Source of the DNA: Brachyhypopomus gauderio
Lineage: Eukaryota > Chordata > Actinopteri > Gymnotiformes > Hypopomidae
Length of the DNA: 64,000 nt
Assembly (NCBI RefSeq): GCF_052324685.1
Contig: NC_135225.1
Location: forward strand, 8,666,915 to 8,730,914
Direction: 5' to 3'
Made by a program: the position numbers and the translations under genes. This document shows, piece by piece, positions 45,201 to 62,901 of this stretch. Numbering within the stretch: the stretch's first letter is position 1; each line of letters opens with the position of its first letter. The notes beneath the pieces were generated by a model. The model saw only the letters and a list, made by a program, of their open reading frames with translations, was not told the DNA's origin and made no database searches.

Positions 45201-45885
45201 TTTTGTTTCTAGATTTTTTTTTGTATATGGATGTATTTTCCTTCAGTTTGTGTTAATGATCTGTGACAGAGTCACTGTTGCAATTCTGTTGAGCTTTTGG
45301 TCAAAGGTGGATGAGACACAACTAATCAGTTGGCCAAAATGAATACGAATGAATAGAATGAATATAATCAAATAATAATTAATAATTATTAATTATTAAT
45401 TATCTAATAATTAAAAATAATTAATAATTAAAATACGTCCTTTGTGGAGGATGCCTCCTGACTAAACCCATATGTTTTAAAGAGAGAGAGATTTGAAAAC
45501 TTCTGAATTTACCAAAAGAAGCAGGAAACGTATAAAGATGGGAATCCCAGCAGATCTCTCCCAAGGGCGTGTCAAGCCGGTGCAATGGGCTCAGAAGCCT
45601 ATTGATCTGATCCATGTAGAGGTTTGTGCATTAGGCGTGTTATGACGGTAGCTGTGCGCTTTGTGCCTCAGGTACGACCACATCCTGAAGTGGGAGCTGT
45701 TCCAGCTGATGGATCTGGACACGTATCAGGGCATGCTGAAGCTGCTGTTCATGAAGGAACTGGAGCGCATTGTCAAGTCGTACGAGGCGTACCGCCAAGC
45801 GCTGCTCTCCGAACTCGACGTGCGCAAACAGCGGCAGCAGTGGTACGCCCAACAGCCCAGCAAGAGCTTCCCGCAGAACATGTGA
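39159..45885 (+). CDS. sav1: Salvador homolog 1, Hippo-pathway scaffold
   Basis: SAV1 binds MST1/2 through its SARAH domain and promotes LATS/YAP signalling. Five coding exons: 39159-39252, 40185-40655, 44066-44336, 44704-44859 and 45672-45885. They total 1206 nt, or 401 aa, slightly longer than human SAV1. The start [20 protein letters not shown] matches the conserved N-terminus. Two WW domains follow: about 211-240 (LPPGW...[15 protein letters not shown]) and about 246-279 (LPPGW...YYVDH...YRHP). The second WW has Arg in place of the second Trp, an atypical feature also found in human SAV1. The SARAH domain covers about 329-390 ([20 protein letters not shown] ... [17 protein letters not shown]). 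Intron 2 is 3.4 kb and contains old LINE debris. Donor and acceptor phases agree at all four junctions. It is tail-to-tail with atl1. Confidence 0.95.
39491..40095 (-). mobile_element. LINE (jockey-like non-LTR) 3' fragment in sav1 intron 1
   Basis: Read on the minus strand, this encodes the C-terminal part of a fish non-LTR polymerase: [19 protein letters not shown] followed by MLAKLASL, then the C-terminal block around the AGGAAGG motif (complement of CAGCAGGAAGGACCCGCAG). It ends in the 3'UTR-like AGATAAGATGATCC words. Several frameshifts make it inactive. It ends about 90 bp before sav1 exon 2. The exact LINE clade is not certain. Confidence 0.65.
42372..42555 (-). mobile_element. Degraded Rex3/RTE-like LINE remnant in sav1 intron 2
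   Basis: The stretch TATAATCTCTTCAGCGGGTCCTGGGT and its flanks parallel the better-preserved Rex3-like segment at 59560-59757, which reads TATAATCTCTCCAGCCTGTCCTGGGT, with the same order of surrounding words (TCTCTTC/CTCCCC, TCCAGTGGGA/GGTTGGTC). The piece is old. Further weakly similar fish-LINE-like text continues to about 43130, for example CACCACCTGCAAGG then GTAGGGGTTGGGTGCAAT, apparently in the other orientation. Confidence 0.45.
43785..43806. repeat. Long poly-G run
   Basis: About 22 consecutive G residues lie in sav1 intron 2. Shorter G/C runs occur at about 36389, 37230, 37564, 38620 and 55910. Such runs are prone to sequencing and assembly length error. Confidence 0.9.
45345..45435. 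repeat. AT-rich palindromic TAATTATTAA array
   Basis: The words AATAATTA and TAATTATT alternate for about 75 bp in sav1 intron 4, giving several overlapping self-complementary stretches. It is low-complexity DNA with no coding content. Confidence 0.8.
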
Positions 45886-46795
45886 AGGGCCCGTCCACGC
45901 TCGCTTCGTGCTTCCAGTGCCGAGCCCGATGGCCGTCTGTCACCGTGTGTGCCTTAGCAGATTATAGTACACAGCTGCCATATGTGGAATACATAGGAAC
46001 TCTTGACACCTGCCCAGAAGTCCAGATGTTCCTCTCAGACTGTTCAAGAAGCAAAACACACACACACACAAGTGTTTGTACGATGTATACCACACCAATG
46101 TTACATCAGCTACCGTTTAGCCATTTAGTTTCTTCAGGGTGATTGAGTGAGTGGCTGAATTCTTGTGTGCGTCCTCATGCATGCAGATGTGTGTGTGTGT
46201 GTGTGTGTTTGTGTGTGTTGTCTAGAAATGGACCTGGGGTGAGTTTCCAGAGAGCCTTACAAGGACCATCAGAATATAGTAAAATGAATATCATCCTGAC
46301 CTCTAGAAACCGGGCCGAGGCCTGTAGTGATAATGCTGAGCTATATACGAGCTATACAAGCTTTTTTTTTTGAACATGCAGACACACAGTTCTCTGTCTC
46401 TCTGTGTCCTGCTGTTTGAGGAGTACTCTAGTCCCACACGTCCCCCAGCTTGACATCTATAGCCCGTAGACCACTCTCCTGTCTGCAAGTGGATGAACAT
46501 TTTATATGGAGTTCTGACATTGACAATCCAGCACTATATGTAGAAGGTTTGTGATATATTTTTTCTAAAGGAATATGTCTTTATTTAAAGACTTTTTTGG
46601 GGGGAAGGAAGAGCATCGTGTCTGATGCTGGGCAAGTGTGAGCTCCTCTGGCTCATGGCATTCTTTTGAAATACGCTTTCATCTTTATATGTAATCTATT
46701 TTCCCTGTATAATAATTATATATACATATATATATATATAAACATATTCAAACTACTTAAAATGGTGTGCAACTTGATCTTGAACTGTGTGTGTG

Positions 46796-46828
<33 letters not shown>

Positions 46829-49005
46829 AAGGGTATGCATGATTGGGACATATTGGGACATTTGCATATATTCAAAGTTTACCAGCACAGAGGCACGCAT
46901 GTCATAGCAACCGACTACTGTCTGGCCTTGCTCTTTGATAAACTCAATCAATACTTCAGTTTCAGCCCTCAGGCTATTCAATGACTTTGGTATCTATCTG
47001 AACTAAAAAGCACTAAACCATTAGGTTTCTTGACGATTATTAATACAAAGGTTTTTCACATCTGCTGAAACAAGTAATGGTAGACATGAAAATAATTACT
47101 TTATGGTATATTCTTTAAAGGTAATAATCAGCAGTCATACTTTTTTCAGTATGCATGTTTGTGTTAACCTCTGAGGGAGGGAGGGGTCACGGTGACTTGG
47201 TACAGCACTGTGACATGCCATCTTTACGTAGTCTTATTACTTATATACTTCCAGTGAGTCCACCTTTTAATGACTAATTAATTTTTATTCCATCGTGACC
47301 AGCACACACCATCCTAACACCCCTTGACCCCGCAAAAACGCACCCAGGTACACTGGAAACTGTAACCGGACTCACCGAGATGCTAAATTCAACAGCAACT
47401 TGAGTTTTGAACACTTAATATTTTTATTCTTTATAAATAGCACTGAATTCAGCATAAAACAAGACACTCATTACAAAATAAAACAACAATCGGTATGAGC
47501 GTGACCAAGCCAGAAGAACATGTTCCTTGGTCATGGACACGGAGTCTGCTCTATTATTCTAGTGCTGCGTGTGTATATGAATATTATATGTACACAAGAT
47601 GAGCAGAATTATGTGAGCGTATGGTGATTTGTGGTGAATAAATTAAATTCATGAGTGTGATACAACATTCTGGCTGTCCTTCAGGCTGGGGCCAGAATGT
47701 GTACGTATACAATGGGCCACAACACCTACAGACTGGACTCTGTTTGGTCTCCATTTGTTTCACCTATAAACTTAACCATGCTATGTCATCAGCACACCGA
47801 TACACAACAGACAAACCTGAGCTCGACCGCCAGCAAAATGACTTATTTGAGTTCCAGGTGCAGTGGGCAGGTTTTTCATGTTTGCATTGATGATATAAAG
47901 AAAACGAAGAAGGGGAAAAAAAACAAATTCTCTTAAGCCAGGAAGAAGTCAAAGATTGGCAATATCTAGAATAAAATTACTAAGGAAACCAAGGTGATTT
48001 GTTTTCTTTGGTGACCATGCAAAATACATGCTTCAAAAAACATCCATTAGGGGCATATACTACTTTAGGTAGCAGTCCTGTTAGTCTTGTGATTTGGTCT
48101 CTTGTCTAAAAGAAAGAAGGAGAATTCTGCCTTGTTACAGTGGTTTACAGAATGACTTTCACCATCCCAGGCCAGTGATACTACTAAAACCAGCAAGTGG
48201 AGGAGACCAGACAGAAAATGTTAATAGTATATTTCAAAAAATCTTTTAACAAAATTAGGTGCTATACTCTGGTGCTAACATTACAGAAAACTAGGTAAGG
48301 GTTCAATGGGAGTTAATGGGAGAGACAGTGTTATAGAAAGCAGAGTAACACCAAATAAGCCCAACCCCCTGCACCTTTGACATGTTCTTCTAGGAGATGT
48401 AGATTTGGCAATATTCTAGGTGTCCCTTAGACCAGAATTTTCCATCCAGTTATTGAGGAATTCCAACTTTCACATTTAAGTATCATTTCATCTCCCAACA
48501 AACCTGAAGTGACTAATCAATAATGCCTGTAGAACGCGGACCACCTGGCTCAGGCATGCTGTGAGCTGAAACCGTCTGGAGATTCGGGATCTGTGCTAGA
48601 CAACTTAAGACAATGCAACACTAGACACTGGATGAGACTAGATGCAGCCAGACAGGACTTGAGACAGCTTAACAGTAGTAGTGAAGAAGGTCTCCCAAAG
48701 CCCACCTGATTTGAGTCTGGACCTCTGGATCCTGCTGTCTACAGCTCCTGGGTGACCGATACTTCCCGCCTGCCTTGGCACCTGAACTGTTTGTGACAGA
48801 CGTCGCCACAGCAAACGAAACGAGTTTTTATGCTCTCTCCATATTTTCTCTCCCTCCCTCGCTCTCTCTCTCTCTTTCTTTGTCCATAATGTCACTTGCA
48901 TGATCCAAGAAGCTCAAGTGTGCTATGTCCAGAGCATCTGTTTTACAGAGTGGGTGTACGTTTGAGCCGGGTGCGTGTGTGTGCGCGTGTGTGCGTCATG
49001 TGCGG
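45886..49005. other. Tail-to-tail 3'UTR region of sav1 and atl1
   Basis: No coding exon is recognised. sav1 3'UTR enters from the left and atl1 3'UTR from the right. Candidate plus-strand AATAAA signals lie at 47477-47482 and 47637-47642. A minus-strand signal (TTTATT on the plus strand) lies at 47423-47428. If these are used, the two transcripts overlap by tens to about 200 nt. A (GT)n tract with interruptions lies at about 46785-46828. Confidence 0.5.
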
Positions 49006-55284
<6,279 letters not shown>

Positions 55285-57080
55285 TTCGTACGGAGTGTCG
55301 CTTTCAGCCCCTGTTTGGCTGCGTGGCGCTGCAGCGTTCAGTCCCAGTCAACCCTCATGAAGCAGGGAAGCCGGAATGGCACTACTGACGATGCTTTGAA
55401 TCTGTGGAGAACGCCTCATTCTCGTCGGGGAGGAAAACGCGAGCCTGCCTTCAACCGCTAGGGGGAGCAAATCATCCAAACAACGTGTGGTTCAGTGAAA
55501 TACATCCAAGACAAATACTTATTGCGACAAAGAAGAGACGGACTCAAAGAATATGTTCAACTAACGTTAAACAAAATAACTTTCCTTACAGTTCTAATAC
55601 TTATACACTCATTTTTAACGCTATCGCCATAATTTTCACTATTTTATCCTCATGCTGTTTGCCCACTCCAATGGATTAACTGGCACTTCTTATTCGTTAT
55701 ATCAGCCACTAGATGGCGCTCGATTAACAATAATAGATTGCGTGGCGTGGACTGTCCAAATCAGAGCAAATAATTTTTGTGGGGGGATTTATTATTATTT
55801 TTGGCTGTTTGAAAAATGTTGGCAACTAACGTGAACATTTTGCTAGTTTTATAAACGTGTTCTGTCAACAGAAAGAAACGACAACGTTGTGTGAGTGTCG
55901 CAGTTAGGCGAGGGGGGGGGGTTAGCCATGCAGCTAGCGGCGAGCACAAGTTTCTACTCGAGCCAAAGTGTACCAGGAACCTGTGGGGATGTTTATTTCC
56001 ACGCGAGATAAATATCGAGACGTGAAGAACGACCTTCGTCTACATTTCTACATCGACGACATGGAATATTCGCGTGGAAACTGTGTGTTTCTTTTAAAGA
56101 ATCTTAACTTATTTCGTTGAATCTGTTCGACTAAATCGACTATCGTAGCAGACGGCTAGCCGCGTTAGCCACTTAGCTGTCCACGGCAGCCTGGTGCCGT
56201 GTACAAAGCGAGCTCACCACCACCAGCAGCTAGAAAACGACACCGCCAGTACAAATTTAATAATAAAACACGGATTATTTAGCCAGCGACGTTTAATTAT
56301 ATTTTATATAGGTTCAGCTAGCCGGCTATTAAGTTACTTAGGACAACTTGATTTGTTGGCTATCATGGCTATGTGCCTAGCTAGCTGTTTAGCACTAGTT
56401 GTCACTCTAAGTTAACCAGTAACGTACGTGTTGGTCCGGCTAGCCAGCGACCTACCTGGCTAACACGTTATTAAATCTACAACTAAAACGCTCTAAAGTG
56501 GAGGCATGCTCCTCTTCAGCCTGGAGCTGGAGTATCTGAAAAGAAGATTAGTTGTTTAACCTGTCTATGACTATTTAACAGTAACGTTGGGCTACTGGAA
56601 GACGTTAAATGTAGCTGGGTTGTCCTGGGTGGCTAGATGTCAACTTTTATTGACAGAATTGATCAAGTAACCACGTCTGTGGTGTAGGGACTGCAAACTT
56701 CTGTCATGTGTTTTTGGAAAGCATGTCGCTGGCAGAATACTCCTTACAGCTAACTAGTTAATTCACTAGCAAACAAACACTTCTCTTTCTTGGTTCGGTT
56801 TAGGGAGCTAGGTTAGTTACCTAACGTTGGCTATTTAACGACTTGGAGGAACCGAGGAACCAGTTTAGACCTCATTGTGGTACTGTAATCACTTTCCCTG
56901 TAAATGAAAAAAACAAACAAACTGAACAACAAGCCCAAGTCTTGCATATTCATAGTTATTTGTTTATTATGTCTGTCTAAAATAAGGAGAGGAGTTACGT
57001 TTGGAAGGAGATCTTTGAAGCACTAATTGGAAAACCAAGAAGCCACCCCCACACCATCGCAGTGACTCGCCACAGCCACC
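55285..57080. promoter_or_regulatory. Head-to-head atl1 / map4k5 promoter region
   Basis: The start codons diverge over 1.8 kb. The segment contains both 5'UTRs and presumably one shared or two close promoters, as in mammals where ATL1 and MAP4K5 also diverge. CpGs are more frequent at about 55870-56230 and 56400-56460 than in the neighbourhood. CTAGCTAG/GCTAGC words recur through 55920-56460. No TATA box was identified. A C-rich site (rc of GGGGGGGGG) lies at about 55910. Confidence 0.55.
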
Positions 57081-57188
57081 ATGGATTCCTTCTCCAGGCC
57101 CAGCGGCGAGATCCAGCGCAAGAACCCACAGCACGACTTTGAGCTCATTCAGCGAGTTGGGAGTGGGACCTACGGAGACGTGTATAAG
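57081..57188 (+). CDS. map4k5: MAP4K5 (GCKR/KHS) kinase, first coding exon only
   Basis: This STE20-family germinal-centre kinase activates JNK signalling downstream of TNF receptors. Only the first coding exon is in the window: 36 codons, ATG in a perfect Kozak context (GCCACCATGG), ending in AAG before a GTACCG donor. It encodes the N-terminal cap and the glycine-rich loop of the kinase domain ([11 protein letters not shown], residues about 26-36). The catalytic lysine and all remaining exons lie beyond 64000, so intron 1 exceeds 6.8 kb. Other GCK family members (MAP4K1-3) share the loop. The head-to-head position with atl1 supports map4k5. Confidence 0.88.
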
Positions 57189-57507
57189 GTACCGTCACGT
57201 CCGACTAGTACTGGGGCTGTGTAGCTACTGGATATTGTGGAAAAACGAGAATCCACACACTTGATAAGTCTGAAAGAGTCCAAGACGTTTTTAGTCACAC
57301 TTGCCCACTGCTAGACTGGTAGTACACGTATGTACACACGCCTGGCTGAGTTATCGGTTTCATACTGTGACACTTGAGTATCATGAGATTTAAAGTTGTC
57401 TTTGTTTGCTGCCTTCCTTTGGAATATGTAAGCAGGCTTGTGTAGGTTCTTTCAGTACTTAATACAGCAAATACTCTCTTCCATTTGAACTAATCTTTCA
57501 TTATTAT

Positions 57508-58597
57508 GTTGGCTTGACAAAGCCAACATTCTGTTCTGCCTATTCTTCTTCATATTATTATTCTACACCAAATTTTGACACTTCACGGGTCGCAATTTTT
57601 GACGTAGAACCTTGAAATTTGGCAATTGACCAGGTAATTAATCATAACAAATAACCTTTTATTCTGTTTTCAACTGAAAATGGTCTATTTGAGCATTTCA
57701 ACATTATTTCAGGTTTACATTTCAGCAGGATTTAACCTCATTCAACAGTGTTAACCTTTAAACCTTAACCATCATTTAGCAGGTTATCAACATTTAATCA
57801 GCCTTTAACATAATTTAATAGTGATAACATTAAAACAACATTTGACATAATTTAGCAGGTTATCAACATTTAAACAGCCTCTTAAAAATTGGTCTTCAGT
57901 ATCTTTTTGTAATTGGTAGACTGGATTAATGCATTTATGATCTTACTGTGCCACATTGTGATGGCGTGATAGGAGTAGAGTAGTTTCAAAGAATGGTTAG
58001 GTAAATTCCTGGTGTATTAGCATGCCAGGCTGAAAGTAGCCTACTTTTATGTTTTCAGACTACAGGTCTAGTTTCAGAATTAGCTTAAGATGTTCCTTAT
58101 GCCTACTTCTCATACGTCAGAAACGTAACAAGGGGACATTAGCTATTTTTCCTGGCATTTTCTGGCAATGTCTCAGTTTATGCCCTAAGATTGGTCACTT
58201 CCTCCTGTTGTGGCAGTACATTTAAAGGCTGTTAATAATAAGTGGTTCATAATGCTACTCAAACCTAAATATCTTTTAATTTGATGTCTATACAGTGGAG
58301 ATGGAATCATACTAGTGTACTGAACACGTACTCTTATTTGATATATAATTGTGTACAGCACATTGATCGTTTCCTTTATTTGGAGGTTTGCCTTGGTTTT
58401 TGCCTTTAGGCTTTAGATCAGGCATATTGTTAATAAGTCCTGTGTACTTGTTTGAGTTTGTTTTTTGTTTGTTTTCTTTTTTTTTAGTAGTGACACCTAA
58501 TGCAGTTGTAGAAATGTTCTGGAGGGTGTGTTGTGTTTTTTGTTCTTGGGTGACTCAGTATACATTTTACAAAGTGAGATTGGCTGGTCAAGCCAAT
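57508..58597. repeat. Candidate interspersed repeat with hairpin ends
   Basis: Both ends are short hairpins: TTGGCTT-GACA-AAGCCAA at 57508-57527 and ATTGGCT-GGTCA-AGCCAAT at 58579-58597. The left hairpin is followed by TTCTTCTTC-rich text and a stretch beginning CACGGGTCGCAATTTTTGACG that resembles a repeat text common in fish introns. Internally a block around TTTAGCAGGTTATCAACATTTAA occurs twice (about 57775 and 57850). No target duplication was found, so the outer limits are provisional. Confidence 0.4.
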
Positions 58598-59532
58598 GTT
58601 TGGGAATGTTGCTCATGTGTAGCTAGGAGGATCAACAAACTTAAAAAAAACATGACCTTGTCATGAGTTCTTCTGGAGTTAAACTTTTGAAAAGATGCAA
58701 TGTGTACATAATGCATACTTTATGGGATTAAAGCAAACCTCCACTGGCGACTGTATTTACTTTCTAAAAGTTCAAAATCCTGATATGCTCTTGACTGTTA
58801 ATCTAACACGCATACACACACACAAGGATTTGAATTTTAGCAGATTCTATGGAAATAACTGGAAGCCTGTTGAAAGTTGCAAAATTTCCATTCATCCGGC
58901 AGAAACCTTCCTCATGCCAGGAGGGAGCTCTGTTTGGCTGTATGCACATGCACACACACAAGTGAATGCAGTACATGGTTTGCTGCTATTGTTTGGTGGA
59001 CATCCTTCCTCTATGAGCTTGGCCACTTCTGTATTAAGAACTGTAATGTTGTGTGCAGTTTATGTAGCCTGCTGTGTCAAATGTATTGGTAGCAGTATAC
59101 TAAAATTAGTAGCTAATCAGCACTGATAAGAAGATAAAGCAGCCTCTATTACTGAGAACTCTGTTGCTGCTGTGTACTTAGTTGGGGCTTTGCAGGAGTT
59201 GGTCCAAAACCTGTGGGCCTGATGACTCTATTGAATTTGTAATGTGTTTATTCCCCCAAACCATCACTTCTAGGATTCTCACAATCATGTCATTCCCTCA
59301 CAATGGCCAGTTTGTACCGCAGTGTTGGTTTAAGTCCATTTAGCCCAATCAATCATGTCACTGTAGGTTGAGCCTTTGGGATTGTTTAAGCATGGAGATT
59401 TCTTGGTTGGAATGTTTTTGTTAGATTTTTTTCCAAAAGATTTTTTGCTGTAGAAAATTTCAGATCATAAAATTCTGATCATATATGAAATAGATCATAG
59501 TGTATGCAAAAAAAAAAATATATATATATATA

Positions 59533-59757
59533 TCATCCATCCATCCATCCATCCATCCATCCTCCTCCTCCACTTATCTGGGTACAGGTCACAGCAGCCT
59601 ATGCAAATAGGCCTAGGCTTCTCTCTCCCCAGCCACCTCTTCCTGCTCTTCTGGGGGGGGATACCAAGGTATTCAAGAGATATAATCTCTCCAGCCTGTC
59701 CTGGGTCTTCCCTGGGATATCCTCCCGGTTGGTCATGCCCGGAACACTTCACCAGCT
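59533..59757 (-). mobile_element. Rex3/RTE-like LINE 3' end with (GGAT)n tail
   Basis: Read on the minus strand, this ends in a GGATGGATGG tail, and upstream text encodes a frameshifted RTE-type C-terminus. Recognisable words include PGGYPREDPGQ, IISLEYLGIP and CCDLYPDK. Fish Rex3-type RTE elements end in short GATG/GGAT tandem tails, which supports the assignment. It is severely 5'-truncated and non-functional. Confidence 0.65.
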
Positions 59758-60044
59758 CTTCTCTTATGAAAACAACCTAAAACAAAAAATCCTGAATCAA
59801 ATTAACTTATTGCACTCAGATACCATAATGGCATTATTAGCATGAAGTGAGCCTGCAGACATAATCTTATTTGGGTTGCTTATTTAAGATGTAGGCCTGT
59901 ATCAGATATGGTTAAGTGATATAAATGAGGTATTTGCATTATACATAGTTAAGATCATTTCATTTCAGTTCATTTGAATCCTTATTAAATTCTTATTTGC
60001 TGCACTGTGATGGAGAAAATAATTGTTGTTAGAGATCATGACAT

Positions 60045-60115
60045 TATATGTGCCCCGTCCATCTCTACTTTTAAATCTAGGCTAAAGAAATTTTTTTGGC
60101 CTATTCAGTCTGTCA
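60045..60115 (+). mobile_element. Short LINE-like C-terminal fragment
   Basis: The text CCCGTCCATCTCTACTTTTA codes (S)STFKSRLKKFFW, the kind of ending seen in fish non-LTR polymerases. It is too short for family assignment. Confidence 0.3.
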
Positions 60116-60314
60116 TTACATCTATGACACCTATTTGTTGTTGTGGTTTAGTTTTTATTTATCCTTTAGAACATTGGTAAGCTTTAGCTGTGATGGATGT
60201 GCTTTACCAATAATTTATTTTGAAACGTTTACCATATATTCATAAAACATCTTTATTCATTAATTTTTTAAAAAGAAATAGGTGAATCATTAAATTGTAG
60301 TTGAGCACATGATG

Positions 60315-60795
60315 TCCTGCGAGTTCTTTGCATCTCTTCACAAAATGCATCCTAGATAGTAGCATAGAAAGGTCAGAATTCAAGTTACCCTTGAGCCAGA
60401 CTACTTATAAAGTTCAAGAATCAATGCCATTACCTAGTACTCCTAGTCTCAAACTTAAATAACAGGAATTAAACCTGATATCTAGAAGTGCAAATAAGTA
60501 TAGATATAAATAAACCTACAATGTAAAAAACAAGGATAAGTACTATCTGCGGTGTTAGTGGTCTGTAAGAACTCTGCAGTCTGAACAGCTAGTGGAAGAT
60601 CATTCCACCATCTTGGAGCCAGGACAGAGAATTGTCTTGAGGTTTGAATTCTGAGAAGTTAAGCATGGCCTTTTCAAGTCGAGCCATACTTGAGATTCAG
60701 GGGGCTCATGGTATGGATCAGGCTTCCATCATGGTTGTCATGTAGGGAGGGGCTAGTCCATTTTTGGCTTTGTAGGCAAGCGTCAAGGGATTTTA
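60315..60795 (-). mobile_element. Inverted, diverged copy of the L2-like LINE 3' end
   Basis: The reverse complement aligns by eye with 33025-33520. Shared words include CTTGCCTACAAAGCCAAAAA (versus CTTGCTTACAAAGCC...), TGGACTAGCCCCTCCCTACATG, ACTAGGTAATG.CATTGA, GTAGTCTG.CTCAA and CTTGAATTCTG.CC. It is therefore the same element family, older and in opposite orientation, with several indels. Confidence 0.75.
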
Positions 60796-62901
60796 TGTAT
60801 TTACATTGACTGTCATGTCAATTTCATGTCTTGAATGTGTGTTCTGCACTTGGCTGCCTATCTAATGTTAGTCATATTTTAGTGTTTCTGGTGGTAGCAA
60901 GCAGTAGGCTAAGTATGAATGCATCTTCTGCATTGTTCTCAAGAAACTTGCATCTGTGTAATTTACCAGTAATTGCAGAGGTCAGAGGAAGAAGACTTTG
61001 TTTTATTGTATTATTCAGTTCATTACTAAAAATCATTGATGCAGTCAACGCTTCTTTTAATTTATATAAGTATTTTAACGATATTCCTATGCCCCATTGT
61101 GCCTTGAGCAACATAAATGCAAAACATCTATTAACCCAAAAATAGATTCACAAAATAAATACTAGGCTTGCTAATAGCAAAAATATGTGAGCATATCAAT
61201 GTTAAATGCACTAAATTATGTTTAGTTTTAACAGATACCCTATTGTATGGAGTTTAAGGAATGTTAATTGTCCTAAAAAAGAAATCAATTAATTTCTCAT
61301 AGCTATAGTGTTGTCTTCTATGCTTATTTTGTATATTTATTATTGCTCTTAAAAAGCAAGGGAATTTCTTATCTAATTACTTGATTATTCACTGGAGTGA
61401 TTGGTAGAATGTTCAGTTCTGCTCCAAAGAATCTTGTTGCAGCGCTAGTCAGCACATTTGTCGAGGTAGGGCTTTAACATGATTAGGTCTGGCTCAGTAA
61501 CTGTCTAGCTAAGGTAATGGTGCACAAAATGGATCTACCTTTAATAACTTTTTATATATTTTATATATTTTAATAACAATTTAATCTTCAAATCAATTTC
61601 TAATTCACCAAGTTGGTTTTTGTGCAGATCAGTTATATACAAGAATTTACTGATAAAGCTTTTTTGACGATTCTTAACAATCAACTTCTTGGCTTATGAG
61701 ATGTTCATGTTAAATGTGATCAGGGTCTGCCATATTTGAACATATTAGCATCATTTTTTCATTGTAATAAGAAACAGGATACCATTTAAATTCCTTTCGA
61801 GGTCTCCAAGCATTTCAAATGCACAGTTGACACCAGCAAAGATTGCAATAAATGGCAGTCTAATAAAACTAGGCTTGCCTTGTCTTGTTTTTTGAGTAAG
61901 TGTGGCTCTCAACATCAGTAGATAGCATGTGTTGTCTCTGTATACAATCTCATGTTTTAGTGTTGTTCTAGATTTCTTCGTGGTGGCTATTTAACTATTA
62001 ATTATTTAATCAGTGGTTTATGAACGGTGCACTCATCCAGCTGGCTCTCTGCTATAAGACACGCACCAGGACAGGTGGGCTCATCTGAGGACAAAACATA
62101 TTTAAGGTATTTTTTTGTTTTAGTGTTTGGTAGATGAGTTAATTGTTTTATAGGTTGACGGTAACAGGTGCCAGCTCTTCTGATATAAAATTTATTAATA
62201 TCATAATAAATTTCTCAGCTCCTCTGAATGTTCAACAAGTCAGCTGTGGTGTCTAGTTGTTTTGTAGTTAATTCTCATATGTCTGTCTGTTACCAGCCCT
62301 GTCCTGAGGATATAAAACACATGCTTGGAGCACTGCTAAATTTGACATACAGTTGCTCTACATTTCATGTTAAGGCATTTAGCTGGAATCAATCCTAGAA
62401 CCGCTTGGATTATATCCAGGTTCTAGAACACTCCTTTCCCCCTATACTTCATCTCTTAATTAGGACTGTCACAATTATTACATAATTGCCTGATCAGAAT
62501 TTTTCATTCTTATTCAAATTAACTGACATTTCAAACCTAAATTACCCTACAGGTTTCAAAAGAACATAGCATTTTACATTAAAGTAATTTTAGCCAGACA
62601 CTCTTTAGCATCATTTTAGTTCATAACTTCTAATGTGACTTTTGTGTACTAGCAGTTGCTCGTTAGCATCTCTGATGGTGTGGGTCCCGCACTAGCTACT
62701 TTTAATTAACCGTTAATTAAATAATTCATACTTAAACCTTACCTTGACTAAGTAACTATTTATCATCCTCCCCGAAGGGGTATTTTGCTGCACATCCAGC
62801 AATCACCAACAGTCAACACACCCAAAACCACACACGACCCAATTTACACAGACAAATTAAGAATTATGCTAATAATTTAAAAAGGTTTCAAATATTTAGA
62901 C

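Noticed and set aside
56194-56560. Short ORFs and a possible minus-strand exon (CTTTTCAG then ILQLQAEEEHAS)
   Set aside because: Lies in the map4k5 leader; no donor or partner exon is found and the match to coiled-coil sequence is too short.
58388-59126. ORFs of 92 and 143 codons in map4k5 intron 1
   Set aside because: Low-complexity or hydrophobic-random composition, no kinase similarity, overlap with repeat-like DNA.
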